A DNA stretch of 64,000 bases from Methanococcoides methylutens. Its GTDB lineage: Archaea > Halobacteriota > Methanosarcinia > Methanosarcinales > Methanosarcinaceae. A program made the position numbers and the translations under genes. The notes under the pieces are model-generated. The model had not been told where the DNA came from and did no database searches. It was given only the letters and a program-made list of their open reading frames with translations. This document shows, piece after piece, positions 1 through 9,476 of this stretch; the first letter of the stretch is position 1, and each line of letters begins with the position of its first letter. The DNA is taken from assembly GCF_000765475.1 (NCBI RefSeq), contig NZ_JRHO01000014.1, forward strand, positions 279,574-343,573. Direction: 5' to 3'.

Positions 1-214
1 CAAGAACCTCATCAGGGATATCAATATATCTCTCACTGCTCATTTCCTGTTTGATGAGCTCCATCGGGAAAAGAGGAGCTAGGTCCTCTGGATTCAGTGG
101 CTCATTATTTGCAGGATTAAGTGGAGGAGCCAATGGAGTGGGCATATCCGGAAGGATATTATACCATTTTTTTGGCATCTCGTTTTCATCAAGTAGGATC
201 TTAGTCTGTTCCAT
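1..214 (-). CDS. trpB2: Tryptophan synthase beta chain-like TrpB2, N-terminal part (runs off the left edge)
   Basis: The minus strand from ATG at 214 is open to the window edge (71 codons). It shows the TrpB2 N-terminus: [10 protein letters not shown], then PLNP, then [12 protein letters not shown] and a following acidic helix. TrpB2 is the PLP enzyme that joins indole and serine to make tryptophan and may work without TrpA. The PLP lysine and the rest of the enzyme lie outside the window. A GAGGAAT ribosome site lies just upstream of the ATG. The 290 bases between this start and the next gene are AT-rich and hold no gene. The family call is firm; the state of the rest of the gene cannot be seen. 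Confidence 0.88.
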   Translation of the reverse strand, partial: MEQTKILLDENEMPKKWYNILPDMPTPLAPPLNPANNEPLNPEDLAPLFPMELIKQEMSSERYIDIPDEVL

Positions 215-504
215 AGATATTCCTCATATAATGCACAAATAAGTACTATGATGTAGATTTAATTATGATATATAGATGTTGTGTTCTAAAATGAGCAGAC
301 ATTCCAAGAAACGACTGCATAATAACTAAAAATATCACAGAAAAGATAGCATTAAAGGCATTAGCAGAACAAAAAAATCAGAAAAACTAAATTGTTTATC
401 TGAAGTTATCTACCTGAAACCGGATAATGATATTGCCATCATGATTTATGATTAGATATTATGGTTATATATTGGTTAGATGTTGTTGAGGATCTAGTTA
501 GAAA

Positions 505-1071
505 TTAGGGTTTACATCCAAGAGATATCCGTTCTTCAGGAGAAAGTGACAGATAAAAATCAATTACCTGAAAATCATTGAATTCATTTTCATGCAATGA
601 GTCAAAGAACCTGTCAAGAGTTTGGATGGTCTTTTTATCCATTGGTTCCGTCGAAGCAAGTTTTTGTGCCTCTTTTTCCAGACCGATCTTGCTCAGACTT
701 GAGGTTATGCGTTCGATTGCCTCATTGTCATGTTTAATAAAATCCTTTCTGATCCTGTCAAGGTCGCCATATCCGGGATTAATGCTGAAACCTGAACCAT
801 TGGAATTGCTAAGTTCCATTTCCCTGCAATCCTTTGCAGTTATGTCAGAATAAAGATTATTATACCTACGGGTCAGATCACTATGCTTTTCAAGATACCA
901 AGCCCAAAAACCATTGGTATTATTATGGTCAGTCATCTCCTGATAGACTTCTAGCTGCCTGGACTTCGCATTTTCTACGATCCATTCCTTGCGCCATTTA
1001 TTGAACTCCTCTTTAGAATTGGAGTCTAACCTGGCAACATGACCCATTGTAAGACTGTTCGAATTAATCAT
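505..1071 (-). CDS. Hypothetical protein, 188 aa
   Basis: I do not recognise this protein. It is soluble, mostly alpha-helical and rich in charged residues (for example KEEFNKWRKEW near residue 20), with no signal peptide or membrane segment. The start at 1071 is backed by AGGTGGT five bases upstream; a second ATG eight codons in is possible. It stands alone, divergent from hmgA, with about 290 bases on the trpB2 side. The clear ribosome site and an uninterrupted frame make it a real gene. The ORF on the opposite strand (578-853) is a shadow. Confidence 0.65.
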   Translation of the reverse strand: MINSNSLTMGHVARLDSNSKEEFNKWRKEWIVENAKSRQLEVYQEMTDHNNTNGFWAWYLEKHSDLTRRYNNLYSDITAKDCREMELSNSNGSGFSINPGYGDLDRIRKDFIKHDNEAIERITSSLSKIGLEKEAQKLASTEPMDKKTIQTLDRFFDSLHENEFNDFQVIDFYLSLSPEERISLGCKP

Positions 1072-1511
1072 TCAATACCACCTATGTAAACACATGCCCT
1101 GAATTCTCTATAAAGAACACATAGACAAGTGCAATTAATCCTTGAATGACAACAACCAAACCGCTGAATTACGGTTCGTTTCATCCCTCTCTTGTGAACC
1201 CATACCAGAGATATGGCTTCCTTAAAAATATTGGTATTTTAATATTTAAGCTTATCTGCACTTCAGTTAATACTAATCATCATCATTATAGATAGAGGAA
1301 ACTATTTAACCAATTTACAAAAGAGGATAAAACAGAGAAAGAAGTCGTTTGATGCTGATTTACGGAATATGAACCTATAAATATCATCAAATACTATAAT
1401 CAGCGACCAATAACAGGAATTTATTGAACATATTTTTACCGAACTGCGGAAAAATATTCATTCTAAGATCATCTGGCATTAACAATCTACATCATACAAA
1501 AGGGGAATACC
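1072..1511. other. Intergenic region between divergent genes, hmgA promoter side
   Basis: This 440-base AT-rich stretch separates two divergent genes, and I find no plausible gene in it. A TATA-like CCTATAAATA at about 1373-1383 could drive hmgA with a leader of about 110 bases. On the other strand an AT-rich GCTTAAATATTAAAA at about 1238-1252 could serve the 188-aa gene. Both promoter calls rest on sequence likeness only. Confidence 0.4.
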
Positions 1512-2756
1512 ATGGCATCAAACACCGAACCCACATTTAACGAAGAGGAATTGATTGAGAAAATCGTATCAGGAGAGATCCCCCTAAGGAAGATCGATGC
1601 ATATACAGACAAGGATACTGCGATCAGGCTGAGGAAATGTGCGATCGAGAAGATGGCAGGTGTCCAGTTCGAACATGTTCAGAACTATACAATTGATGCC
1701 GAATCAGTTACAAAGCGCAATATTGAAAATATGATCGGTGCCATACAGATCCCCCTTGGAGTTGCAGGAGCCATTAAAATAAACGGCGAATATGCTAACG
1801 ATGAGTTCATGCTTCCACTTGCCACCACCGAAGGAGCACTTGTTGCAAGTACCAACCGCGGATGTTCTGCCATTACAGCTTCCGGCGGTGCCACTGTCAG
1901 GATATTCCAGGATCAGATGACACGTGCACCTGTTTTCAAAATGGACAATGTTGCACATGCAAGGAAATTCGTGGACTGGATAAGAAAGCCTGAGACATTT
2001 GAAAAGATGAAGGAAAAGGCCGGCGGAACAACACGCTTTGGTGAACTGCTCAGCGTTGAACCATACGTTACAGGAAACACCGTTTTCTTAAGGTTCGCCT
2101 ATGATACAAAAGATGCAATGGGAATGAACATGGTAACCATTGCCACCGATGCGATACTCAACCTCATCTCCGATGAATTCGGAGCTTACCCAATATCCCT
2201 TTCAGGGAACATGTGCACTGACAAGAAACCTGCAGCCATCAATAATATACTTGGCAGAGGAAAGACAGTTGCAGCCGATGTAACGATCCCAAAGGAGCTT
2301 GTCGAGAAAAAACTAAAGACAACTCCGAAAATGATGGAAGAGGTGAACTACAGGAAGAACCTCCTTGGTTCTGCAAGAGCAGGAGCACTTGGTTTCAATG
2401 CACATGCCGCTAACATCGTAGCAGCATTATACCTTGCATGCGGACAGGATGCAGCTCACGTCGTGGAAGGCAGTACCGCCATCACAACAATGGAAGTAAA
2501 TGAATATGGAGACCTCTATTGTGCAGTTACCATGCCATCCGTGCAGGTAGGTACAGTGGGAGGAGGAACAAGTATCGGCACCCAGAGAGATTGTCTGAAC
2601 CTATTAGGAGTTGCAGGAGCTGGCGAAGTTCCAGGCGAGAACTCAAAGAAACTGGCAGAAATAGTAGCAGCAGCAGTCCTTGCAGGCGAGATATCACTGA
2701 TAGGCGCACAGGCTGCCGGACATCTGGCAAGAGCTCATGCCGAGCTCGGCAGATGA
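1512..2756 (+). CDS. hmgA: 3-hydroxy-3-methylglutaryl-CoA reductase
   Basis: The enzyme reduces HMG-CoA to mevalonate with NADPH, the committed step to archaeal isoprenoid lipids. The 414 aa match the catalytic core of class I reductases, without the eukaryotic membrane domain. Visible marks are ENMIGAIQIPLG near 72-83, the catalytic Glu in TTEGALVASTNRGC (about 107), DAMGMNM near 200 with the catalytic Asp, a Lys in CTDKKPAAIN, GTVGGGT in the dinucleotide region and a C-terminal catalytic His in AAGHLARAH. The ATG at 1512 follows an AGGGGAA site. The gene is single, with its own promoter region, and converges on lig. Confidence 0.97.
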   Translation: MASNTEPTFNEEELIEKIVSGEIPLRKIDAYTDKDTAIRLRKCAIEKMAGVQFEHVQNYTIDAESVTKRNIENMIGAIQIPLGVAGAIKINGEYANDEFMLPLATTEGALVASTNRGCSAITASGGATVRIFQDQMTRAPVFKMDNVAHARKFVDWIRKPETFEKMKEKAGGTTRFGELLSVEPYVTGNTVFLRFAYDTKDAMGMNMVTIATDAILNLISDEFGAYPISLSGNMCTDKKPAAINNILGRGKTVAADVTIPKELVEKKLKTTPKMMEEVNYRKNLLGSARAGALGFNAHAANIVAALYLACGQDAAHVVEGSTAITTMEVNEYGDLYCAVTMPSVQVGTVGGGTSIGTQRDCLNLLGVAGAGEVPGENSKKLAEIVAAAVLAGEISLIGAQAAGHLARAHAELGR

Positions 2757-2831
2757 ACTTTTTTTAATACTAAATAAAAAATAACTTAACCCGATCATAA
2801 TTTAATATCATCATATTAAATTATGATTTGG

Positions 2832-2870
2832 CTTTGATCTTTAGTTTTGATCTTTAGTTTTGATCTTTAA
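2832..2870. repeat. Three tandem copies of a 13-bp unit over the end of lig
   Basis: The 13-bp unit YTTTGATCTTTAR is repeated three times (2832-2844, 2845-2857, 2858-2870). The last copy contains the stop codon of lig. It lies between the convergent hmgA and lig genes, most likely a slippage product. Confidence 0.75.
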
Positions 2871-4552
2871 CTTCTTTGAGCAAGATAGATACTCTCGATA
2901 CGCTCAAGGGTCTCGGCTTCTTCAGGGGACTTGTCTTCCCTGACATTCACAAGCCTTGGGAACCTCAATGCATATCCGGATTCATAATTAGTGCTCTTCT
3001 GGATCTCCTCGAAGGCGACCTCGAACACTACTTCTGGTTTTAGCTCGATCTCCCTTCCGGATTCAACAACGATCAGATCGGACAGAAGCTCTGTCAGTTC
3101 TGCAAGTTGTTCATCTGAAAAACCGGTAGCTACCTTTCCTATTGGAAGAAAAGTGCCTGCATCTGGATCAAAACATGCCAGTGCATAGGAACCAATAAGG
3201 TTTGCACGCCTTCCATAACCCCATTCCGCACCAATGACCACAAGGTCGAGAGTTTCCATGATAGGTTTCTTCTTTAACCAGTTCTTGCCCCTTTTGCCGG
3301 GTGAATAGGGAGCATTTGGATTTTTGATCATGACACCTTCATGACCTGCAGCCAGTGCCGCAGAGTAGATATCGTTCACTTTTTCGGCATCATCGGTAAG
3401 CACCTGCTCATCGACCATTATACTACTTGTGTTTTCAACACATCCTACCAGAGCATTTCTCCTGTCGGAAAGTGACATATCGATCAGCACTTCACCATTA
3501 AGATAGAGAATATCAAAAAGGTTCAGCTTAAGAGGGATCTCACGAACCGTGGTATCAACATCATACTTCCTCCTGAAGCGCTTAAGGATATCCTGAAATG
3601 CACGAGGATTTCCATCCTCATCCACAGCAACAGCCTCACCCTCAAGAATTGCAGAATCTGCCTTTACATTATTCTTCACAGCTTCAACGATATCTGGTAA
3701 TGAACCTGTAACATTCTCAAGACGTCTTGAGAAGATGTTGATGTTATCCCCATCCTTGTGTATCTGCACCCTGGCACCATCGAACTTCCATTCAACAGCC
3801 ACAACACCAAGATCATTGATAGCGGTTTCAATACTTGGCGTGACCTGTGCCAGCATCATCTTGATCGGTCGGTTCAGTTCCATACCAAGCTTTGAAACAG
3901 CCTCCAAACCACCTTCTTTTGCAGCAATTGCCACAAGGCCGAGATCATTTGTAAGCATAAAGCCACGTTCAATATCCCCTGCAGGCACTCCGAATGCTTT
4001 GGAGATGGCATCCCTTACGATACCTTCACCAACACCAATTCGAAGATCTTCTATTGCCAGCCTTGCGAGATAACGGGCCTCCTCCGGAGTTGCTGAATTG
4101 AAAAGATACTGCAAATTCTTTATCTTGGTCGTCTGTGAACCTTTTCCGTTTGTCCTTGAAATGTTGTTGAACCTCTCAAATACTTCCATGATAGAAAGCG
4201 ATGGAGTATCATCCATGAAAGCAGAGAAAGTTGCCTGATTCTTAGTTTCTTTTTTCAGTGCTGCAATTGCAGTCTCACCGATATCCCCGGTATTTCGCAC
4301 GAGGTTCTCGATCTCTTTTTGCGAGAGACCTGACGATCTGGACAGAGCTGTGTAAAGAAGACTCGGACCAACTCCAAGCTGCTCTGTGCTCCATGCAGGG
4401 AAAACATCGCCCATAACAAAATGAGCAACAACCGGAAGTTCTTCACTGGAAACCGAATATAACATCTCAGAGACGATATCCGTCATATCCAGTGAGCCTG
4501 CAGTATGTTCTATTTTCTTACATACATCAGCGAATTCTTTGAAATCAGTCAT
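2867..4552 (-). CDS. lig: ATP-dependent DNA ligase
   Basis: This is the replicative archaeal ATP-dependent ligase that seals nicks between Okazaki fragments. Its 561 aa are the usual length. An N-terminal DNA-binding domain (about 1-230) is followed by the adenylation domain with the nucleotide-binding Lys in VEWKFDGAR (Lys256), motif III-like [27 protein letters not shown] and the motif V region [11 protein letters not shown], then the OB domain. The gene starts 50 bases after hom ends on the same strand and may share its transcript. The C-terminus reads AQRS and stops inside a tandem repeat. Confidence 0.97.
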   Translation of the reverse strand: MTDFKEFADVCKKIEHTAGSLDMTDIVSEMLYSVSSEELPVVAHFVMGDVFPAWSTEQLGVGPSLLYTALSRSSGLSQKEIENLVRNTGDIGETAIAALKKETKNQATFSAFMDDTPSLSIMEVFERFNNISRTNGKGSQTTKIKNLQYLFNSATPEEARYLARLAIEDLRIGVGEGIVRDAISKAFGVPAGDIERGFMLTNDLGLVAIAAKEGGLEAVSKLGMELNRPIKMMLAQVTPSIETAINDLGVVAVEWKFDGARVQIHKDGDNINIFSRRLENVTGSLPDIVEAVKNNVKADSAILEGEAVAVDEDGNPRAFQDILKRFRRKYDVDTTVREIPLKLNLFDILYLNGEVLIDMSLSDRRNALVGCVENTSSIMVDEQVLTDDAEKVNDIYSAALAAGHEGVMIKNPNAPYSPGKRGKNWLKKKPIMETLDLVVIGAEWGYGRRANLIGSYALACFDPDAGTFLPIGKVATGFSDEQLAELTELLSDLIVVESGREIELKPEVVFEVAFEEIQKSTNYESGYALRFPRLVNVREDKSPEEAETLERIESIYLAQRS

Positions 4553-4602
4553 GCAGATAACTTCCTGTAAATATTCCCCAATAACAGCATGGAAAGAATT
4601 TC

Positions 4603-5598
4603 TTATTCCCTGTAAATGGATATGACATCACTCAATATCGCACTTGCAGTTTCAATGGAACCTGCACCCCTTCCGGCAACCGTGACGGTGCCTGCAAGAT
4701 CGGTACGTACTGATGCAACATTAAGTGTCCCGCCAACCGCCAGCGGATGGGAAGCCGGTACAAGACGTGGTGATACACGGAGGCGATCCTTCCTGACCTC
4801 TCCAATGAGCTTGATAACATAGCCCTCATCATACGCAAGAGAAAGTGATTCAGGTGTTATCTTGGTAATTCCGGTGACCTCAACGTCCTGGAAAGTGGCA
4901 TTCTGCCCAAAGATTGAATTTGAAAGAATTACCAGCTTGCATGCAGCATCGATACCCTCTACATCGTAGGTAGGATCGGTCTCAGCAATGCCCAGTTCCT
5001 TGGATTCAGCCAGCATTTGCTCATATGATGCTTTTTCTTCCATCATACGCGTAAGTATGTAATTGCACGTACCATTAAGGATACCTTCGATGCTCTGGAT
5101 CTCGTTACCGGCAAGTGTGCCTTTTATAAGATTGATGATAGGCATTGCACCGCCTACGGTAGCCTCAAACATGAACTTACAGTCTGCATCACTTGCAGCC
5201 TTCATAAGCTCCTGGTATTTCAGTGTAAGAGGACCCTTGTTAGAGGTTACAACGTCCCTGCCATTTTCAAATGCTGCAAGCATATTGACAAGTCCGGTAC
5301 CACCGGTCTCAATATCGGTAGGTGTCGTCTCGATGACAAGATCATGATCAACATTCCTGATGACGTATTCACCGGTGAGATCTTCAACGGCCACAGTACC
5401 GGTTTCATTTTTCCTTGCAAGAGCAGCATTAAGATCGATGCCTTCGGAGTTGACCTCAGCCCCCCTAGAATCGGCTATTGCAACAACATCAAGGTCGATA
5501 CCAAGAGACTTCAGTTCATCATCCTTTTGCAGTATGACCTCTGCAACACCCCGTCCCACTGAACCAAATCCAATAATGGATGCGCGTACTTTTCTCAT
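4603..5598 (-). CDS. hom: Homoserine dehydrogenase
   Basis: The enzyme reduces aspartate semialdehyde to homoserine, leading to threonine and methionine. The 331-aa protein has an N-terminal NAD(P)-binding loop [13 protein letters not shown], the catalytic-region motif [14 protein letters not shown] and the downstream stretch [17 protein letters not shown]. It lacks the C-terminal ACT domain of many bacterial versions; here the ACT protein is the separate gene just upstream. I chose ATG 5598 because AAGGTGAT stands eight bases before it; the frame extends seven codons further but without a ribosome site. It begins 13 bases after the ACT gene ends, so the two are surely one operon. Confidence 0.96.
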   Translation of the reverse strand: MRKVRASIIGFGSVGRGVAEVILQKDDELKSLGIDLDVVAIADSRGAEVNSEGIDLNAALARKNETGTVAVEDLTGEYVIRNVDHDLVIETTPTDIETGGTGLVNMLAAFENGRDVVTSNKGPLTLKYQELMKAASDADCKFMFEATVGGAMPIINLIKGTLAGNEIQSIEGILNGTCNYILTRMMEEKASYEQMLAESKELGIAETDPTYDVEGIDAACKLVILSNSIFGQNATFQDVEVTGITKITPESLSLAYDEGYVIKLIGEVRKDRLRVSPRLVPASHPLAVGGTLNVASVRTDLAGTVTVAGRGAGSIETASAILSDVISIYRE

Positions 5599-5611
5599 TG
5601 AAATATCACCT

Positions 5612-6118
5612 TTATGCAACTTCGGCCTCTATTGGCTCTATGACCAGAAGGTCCTTTTTCTCTGCTACTTTCTTTAAGACAGCCATTGCTTCATGAAGCT
5701 CTTTCCTGCCAACAGCATCGATCTTCAGGGAAGCGGATGACCGCTTGTCGATATGAGGCATTGAAAGACAAATGTCCACAACTTCTGCAAAACCTGTCTT
5801 GTCAATAGTATCGATAGTGTCCTGTATATCGGTATGTACAATGTGACCTATCAAAATGACCGCACCATGTTCCATAAAGCGCTTTTCATCAACCCTGGCA
5901 ACACCGATACCGTTCTCTTCAAGACGTGAAATAATAGGATCGAGGTTCTCATGTTCCACCTCGAACACAAGCTGAACAGGAATAGTACTTCTTGGAGTAC
6001 GATCTTCATGGTGGTGTACGATGGACTTAAGGTTCCCTTTTAGCTCTGAGATCGGATTCAGAGCCAGAAGCAACTGTCCCGGAGCATCCTTTAGTTCGAT
6101 ATCCATTGAAACTCTCAT
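5612..6118 (-). CDS. ACT-domain amino acid-binding regulatory protein
   Basis: This 168-aa protein appears to hold two ACT-like folds (about 1-85 with [20 protein letters not shown], and about 90-168). ACT domains bind amino acids to control enzymes. It lies immediately before hom on the same strand. From that I infer that it supplies feedback control of homoserine dehydrogenase, the role the fused ACT domain plays in bacterial ThrA/Hom. A GAGGGA site precedes the ATG. The function in detail is inferred from neighbourhood. Confidence 0.8.
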   Translation of the reverse strand: MRVSMDIELKDAPGQLLLALNPISELKGNLKSIVHHHEDRTPRSTIPVQLVFEVEHENLDPIISRLEENGIGVARVDEKRFMEHGAVILIGHIVHTDIQDTIDTIDKTGFAEVVDICLSMPHIDKRSSASLKIDAVGRKELHEAMAVLKKVAEKKDLLVIEPIEAEVA

Positions 6119-6274
6119 GTGTTCCCTCTTAGTTATTTCTCATATAAATGTATTGATAAGAAAAGTCCATAGCTTTAGAAATAAGGGAATTGCGCAGGAA
6201 AACATCCGAAAAACATCCCATGATCGATCCAGAGATCCATCATGGAAAAGGATTCGGGAAAATTGTATCCAGGA

Positions 6275-7129
6275 TCATCTCTGGTCATCAGGAATTATTA
6301 TGATATTGCCCCTTCCTTTTTTGAACTTCTCCACAAGTCCCCGGTTCTCAAGGTCTGAAACGATCAGACTTACTTTTGCTTCAGAATAGCTCACCTTTGA
6401 ACGCAGGTCTTTCTGAGTGATCCGCCCGCCACCTGACCGGATTATATCAAGCACTTCCTGCAGGTCCGAAGGCAATGATTCCACATCTACCACACCGGAA
6501 GTTTCTGGTTCCGATCTTTCGGACCCATCCATTTCACCGGAAGGGACCTCATCCTTATTTTCCATAGACACACCATCTGTCACAGCAAGGATTTGCTCCC
6601 CCTCCTCAGCTTTTTTATTTCCGTTCTTCTTTGAGAACAGATAAAGACCGGTTCCGGCCACTAAAAGAACGATAAGAACTGCAACATAGTATAGTGTGCG
6701 ATCATCTGCTCCATTTTCAATTGCTTCAGAGTCAGCTTCCAACGAAGTGGTGATGTTCAAAAGATCAGGATCTTCGGTAAGGTCACTATCATACGAAGGA
6801 AGAAGTATCAGGTCTATAATATAGTCACCATCATCAGTTATTGTAATAAGTTCCTGAGTAGAGGCCGTCAAAGTGTTGTTCTCGTAATAACTTGCAGTTA
6901 CCACGTACTCACCAGGGACCAGGTTCATGGAATACACACCATATTTTGCCACAATGGACTGTGGGGGTGTGGAGTTTACCTCAACGATAACATTTTCCAT
7001 CAGCTCAAAAGTGTCCCATTCATAGATGGCACCATGTATGGTCGCCGTTCCTTCGGCACTGACCGGAGCTATTGATAAAAGACATGCAGAAATACAAATG
7101 CTGAAAATAAATAATGTCCTGATCTTCAC
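6275..7129 (-). CDS. Membrane-anchored winged-helix (MarR-like) regulator with extracellular beta domain
   Basis: Domains in order: a signal peptide (1-25, ending PVSA), an extracellular carboxypeptidase-regulatory-like beta-sandwich (about 28-110, GTATIHGAIYEWDTFELMENV), one membrane helix (about 146-163, LYYVAVLIVLLVAGTGLYLF), an acidic linker, and a cytoplasmic winged helix at the C-terminus (VLDIIRSGGGRITQKDLR to KGRGNIIII). The layout suggests a one-component sensor carrying an outside signal to DNA. The start is GTG at 7129 with no strong ribosome site. It diverges from the secreted protein at 7486, a likely target. A truncated copy lies at 9291-9476. Confidence 0.8.
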   Translation of the reverse strand: MKIRTLFIFSICISACLLSIAPVSAEGTATIHGAIYEWDTFELMENVIVEVNSTPPQSIVAKYGVYSMNLVPGEYVVTASYYENNTLTASTQELITITDDGDYIIDLILLPSYDSDLTEDPDLLNITTSLEADSEAIENGADDRTLYYVAVLIVLLVAGTGLYLFSKKNGNKKAEEGEQILAVTDGVSMENKDEVPSGEMDGSERSEPETSGVVDVESLPSDLQEVLDIIRSGGGRITQKDLRSKVSYSEAKVSLIVSDLENRGLVEKFKKGRGNIIIIPDDQR

Positions 7130-7485
7130 AGTGTAATATTACCGGATTCAACTATTATAGTTTGTTGTTTACCCCGAACCTATTTTTCGATCATTTTCAT
7201 ATAACATCGCAATACATGACACACATCAAAGGAAACAGAACATCGTAAAGACAAAATAATCGATAAAAAAATAATCATATGCTTTTAATTCCAATTAAAA
7301 GACATATTAATTTTTATTTTTGACAAATAAACAATAATCAAGTTTTATTAAAAATATTATGCTTGAATATATCCCGAAATTACAGGTACAGATTATCTGA
7401 AAGAATTATTTCTAAAGTAAGCTTATATTCAAAGATACCAAATATTATTTTGTAAGTTTATTTCAGATTAATGGAGGGATCAAAG
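7130..7485. promoter_or_regulatory. Divergent promoter region, copy A
   Basis: These 356 AT-rich bases separate the regulator (-) from the secreted-protein gene (+). The last ~75 bases are nearly the same as those before 9834: both share TTCTAAAGTAAG, TTATATTCAAA, CCAAATATT and TTTGTAAGTT, then a GGAGG ribosome site. Conserved non-coding blocks in both copies mark the likely promoter and operator. No gene is present. Confidence 0.6.
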
Positions 7486-8997
7486 ATGAAGAAAGGAACA
7501 ATAAAAGGTTTGGCATTAATTGCTGCTGTGCTCATGGTAGCAAGTATTCTGCCGATCACTGCACTTGCAGACAGTGGAAATAGCCCAGAGACTGCACCAG
7601 GACCATTGGAAAAGAATAATCCCAGTGACACTTTTGACCCTGTACTAGACAGGGACAGAGATAGTGGCGTGGACATGGATATGGAGAGAGAGAGGGACAG
7701 AGATAGTCTAAATACCCAGAAAAGGACGAATATCCAGGATGCTAAGAATGACTATAATAAGATGACATCTGAATTCCAGATGATAAAGGACAAGCAGGCA
7801 AGGGGTCAGCTGACATCTGAAGAGATGTTCGATGAATCTAAAGACTACCTCAATGGTACTATCGACTATATGATCATACGCCTTGACGATCTCAAAGAGA
7901 GTGGAGATTATTCACAAGAGGTGAACGACACTATTGATGATCACATTGCAGAACTCGAAGAGATCAGAGTAGATGTTAAAGACGCCGAAACTAGAAATGA
8001 CCTTTCCGATGCAAGCAAGGATATCAGGAATGTCTGGAAAGATGCTATCAAGGATATTAAAAACTCCAGCGCCATTAACGTCAACAATGGACTTCAGAAT
8101 TATCTTGCTAAAACCAATCGTGTATCCGAACGCTTACAGAACGAAATAAATCGCATGGAGCAGAACGGACAGGACACCGATGAACTTCAGAAGATGCTCG
8201 ATGATTACAATGCCCTGATACAGCAAGCTAACGAAGAGCAGGAACGTGCAAGGATAGCATACCAGAACGGTGATCCTGAAGCAAGGGAATACCTTGGAGA
8301 ATGCGTTCAGACAACCAATGAAGCAAACAATGTCCTCAGAGAGCTCTTGCAGGAGATGAAGCAGTCCAGGCGTGGTTTTGTGAACATGGAAGGCGAGGGA
8401 CCACTTAATGCAGAAGGCGACGGTACTATCGTCCTTTCCGGACAGCTTAATGTCACCATCAATGCAACAGAAGCAAGGCTTGTGATCAAAGACCTTGCAG
8501 GAGATGCGGAGATAAATATCACCGGAGAATATGAACTGGTCAATGAGGACAGGAAAACAGACGAATGCTGCTCCTTTGTATATGACGACTTTACAGGTGA
8601 TGCCTTCATTAACGGAACAAGACTTACCATCATGGTGCGCGGAGAGGATATAAAAATCTTCGCAGAAGGAACCGGAAGTGCTTCACTCTCAGGAGAGGGA
8701 TCATACCTGATCGGTGAAGGTGACGATGCGCTTGAGATGGAGTTTGCAGATGATGACAGCTCAGACGACGACAGCTCAGATGATGACAGCTCAGAAGACG
8801 ACAGCTCAGAAGACGATAGCTCAGAAGACGATAGCTCAGATGATGACAGCTCAGAAGACGACAGCTCAGAAGACGATAGCTCAGAAGACGATAGCTCAGA
8901 AGACGACAGCTCAGAAGACGATAGCTCAGAAGACGATAGCTCAGACGATGACAGCTCAGACGACGACAGCTCAGACGATGACAGCAAGGGGGTGTGA
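7486..8997 (+). CDS. Secreted acidic protein with C-terminal DDSS repeat, copy A
   Basis: A 503-aa exported protein of unknown function. It has a signal peptide (cut after about residue 29, ITALA-D), a charged helical region (about 75-285, coiled-coil-like), a beta-rich domain (about 295-415, GEGPLNAEGDGTIVLSGQLNVTI) and a tail of about 16 five-residue units (D/E)DDSS. The tail is extremely acidic and should lie outside the cell. I chose ATG 7486 because GGAGGGA lies seven bases before it; the in-frame ATG at 7471 precedes that site. It is followed within two bases by the lipoprotein gene. The paralogue at 9834 is alike in the first ~410 residues but has a different tail. Confidence 0.85.
   Translation: MKKGTIKGLALIAAVLMVASILPITALADSGNSPETAPGPLEKNNPSDTFDPVLDRDRDSGVDMDMERERDRDSLNTQKRTNIQDAKNDYNKMTSEFQMIKDKQARGQLTSEEMFDESKDYLNGTIDYMIIRLDDLKESGDYSQEVNDTIDDHIAELEEIRVDVKDAETRNDLSDASKDIRNVWKDAIKDIKNSSAINVNNGLQNYLAKTNRVSERLQNEINRMEQNGQDTDELQKMLDDYNALIQQANEEQERARIAYQNGDPEAREYLGECVQTTNEANNVLRELLQEMKQSRRGFVNMEGEGPLNAEGDGTIVLSGQLNVTINATEARLVIKDLAGDAEINITGEYELVNEDRKTDECCSFVYDDFTGDAFINGTRLTIMVRGEDIKIFAEGTGSASLSGEGSYLIGEGDDALEMEFADDDSSDDDSSDDDSSEDDSSEDDSSEDDSSDDDSSEDDSSEDDSSEDDSSEDDSSEDDSSEDDSSDDDSSDDDSSDDDSKGV
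8749..8985 (+). repeat. 15-bp tandem repeat coding for (D/E)DDSS
   Basis: About 16 units of 15 bp, mostly GAHGAYGAYAGCTCA, encode (D/E)DDSS at the C-terminus of the secreted protein. Units differ mainly at the first codon and at synonymous third bases. The array is missing from the paralogue at 9834, so it expanded after the duplication or was lost there. Confidence 0.95.
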
Positions 8998-8999
8998 TC

Positions 9000-9251
9000 A
9001 TGGCCAATATTAAACACATTGGAATTATCGCCATCCTTCTGATCGGACTTGCTTTCTCAGGTTGTGTAGATGACCAGGTTGCAGATGATGAGGTAAATGC
9101 CGAAGCACCAACTGCAGACGAGATACTTGCAGAGGAAGGCGTTGGACTGACCGATTCAGAAATAGAGGATCTCGAAAGTGAACTTGATGAGCTGGAAGCC
9201 ACACTTTCAGAACTTGATGAGGACGAGAACCTTACTATTGAAGAGGTCTGA
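9000..9251 (+). CDS. Small secreted lipoprotein, copy A
   Basis: This 83-aa protein has a lipoprotein signal (HIGIIAILLIGLAFSGC, lipid-modified Cys near residue 22) followed by a very acidic helical segment ending TIEEV. Start ATG 9000 is preceded by AAGGGGG; the GTG two codons earlier overlaps the stop of the secreted-protein gene, so the two are translated together. I infer that it is a membrane-anchored partner of that protein, because the pair is kept in both copies of the duplication. Function is unknown. Confidence 0.8.
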   Translation: MANIKHIGIIAILLIGLAFSGCVDDQVADDEVNAEAPTADEILAEEGVGLTDSEIEDLESELDELEATLSELDEDENLTIEEV

Positions 9252-9285
9252 ACTGATAACAGTTCAGGCCTATTTTTCTTTTTCT
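9248..9285 (+). terminator. Hairpin plus T-rich tract after the copy A lipoprotein gene
   Basis: CTGAACTG, loop ATAA, CAGTTCAG (9248-9267), then GCC and a long T/C-rich run. The stem overlaps the lipoprotein stop codon. The matching element follows the second copy at 11587. Confidence 0.8.
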
Positions 9286-9290
9286 TGTTT

Positions 9291-9476
9291 AGCCACGATA
9301 GATTGTGGTGATGGTGGCGTTTTCACTTCAACGATAACATTTTCCAGCAGTTCAAAAGTGTCCCACTCGCAGATGGCACCATGGATGGCAGCCGTTCCTT
9401 CGGCACTTAACGTAGCTGCTGAAAAGAGGCATGCAAAAATACACATGGTGAAAACAAATAAACTCCTGATCTTCAA
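9291..9476 (-). pseudogene. 5' stub of the membrane regulator, copy B
   Basis: Read on the minus strand from TTG 9476, this encodes the signal peptide and first ~62 residues of the regulator at 6275-7129 (MKIRSLFVF to ENVIVEV and PQSIVAK, versus MKIRTLFIF in copy A). After that the frame runs into the T-tract of the copy A terminator and likeness stops at once. The beta domain end, membrane helix and winged helix are missing. It is what remains of the regulator after tandem duplication, with the breakpoint at about 9290. Confidence 0.85.

Noticed and set aside
51-242. 63-codon plus-strand ORF at the left edge
   Set aside because: It is antisense to the clear TrpB2 N-terminus.
8307-9202. Long minus-strand ORFs rich in Ser/Leu opposite the DDSS repeat
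   Set aside because: They are shadows of the 15-bp repeat and overlap two well-supported plus-strand genes.
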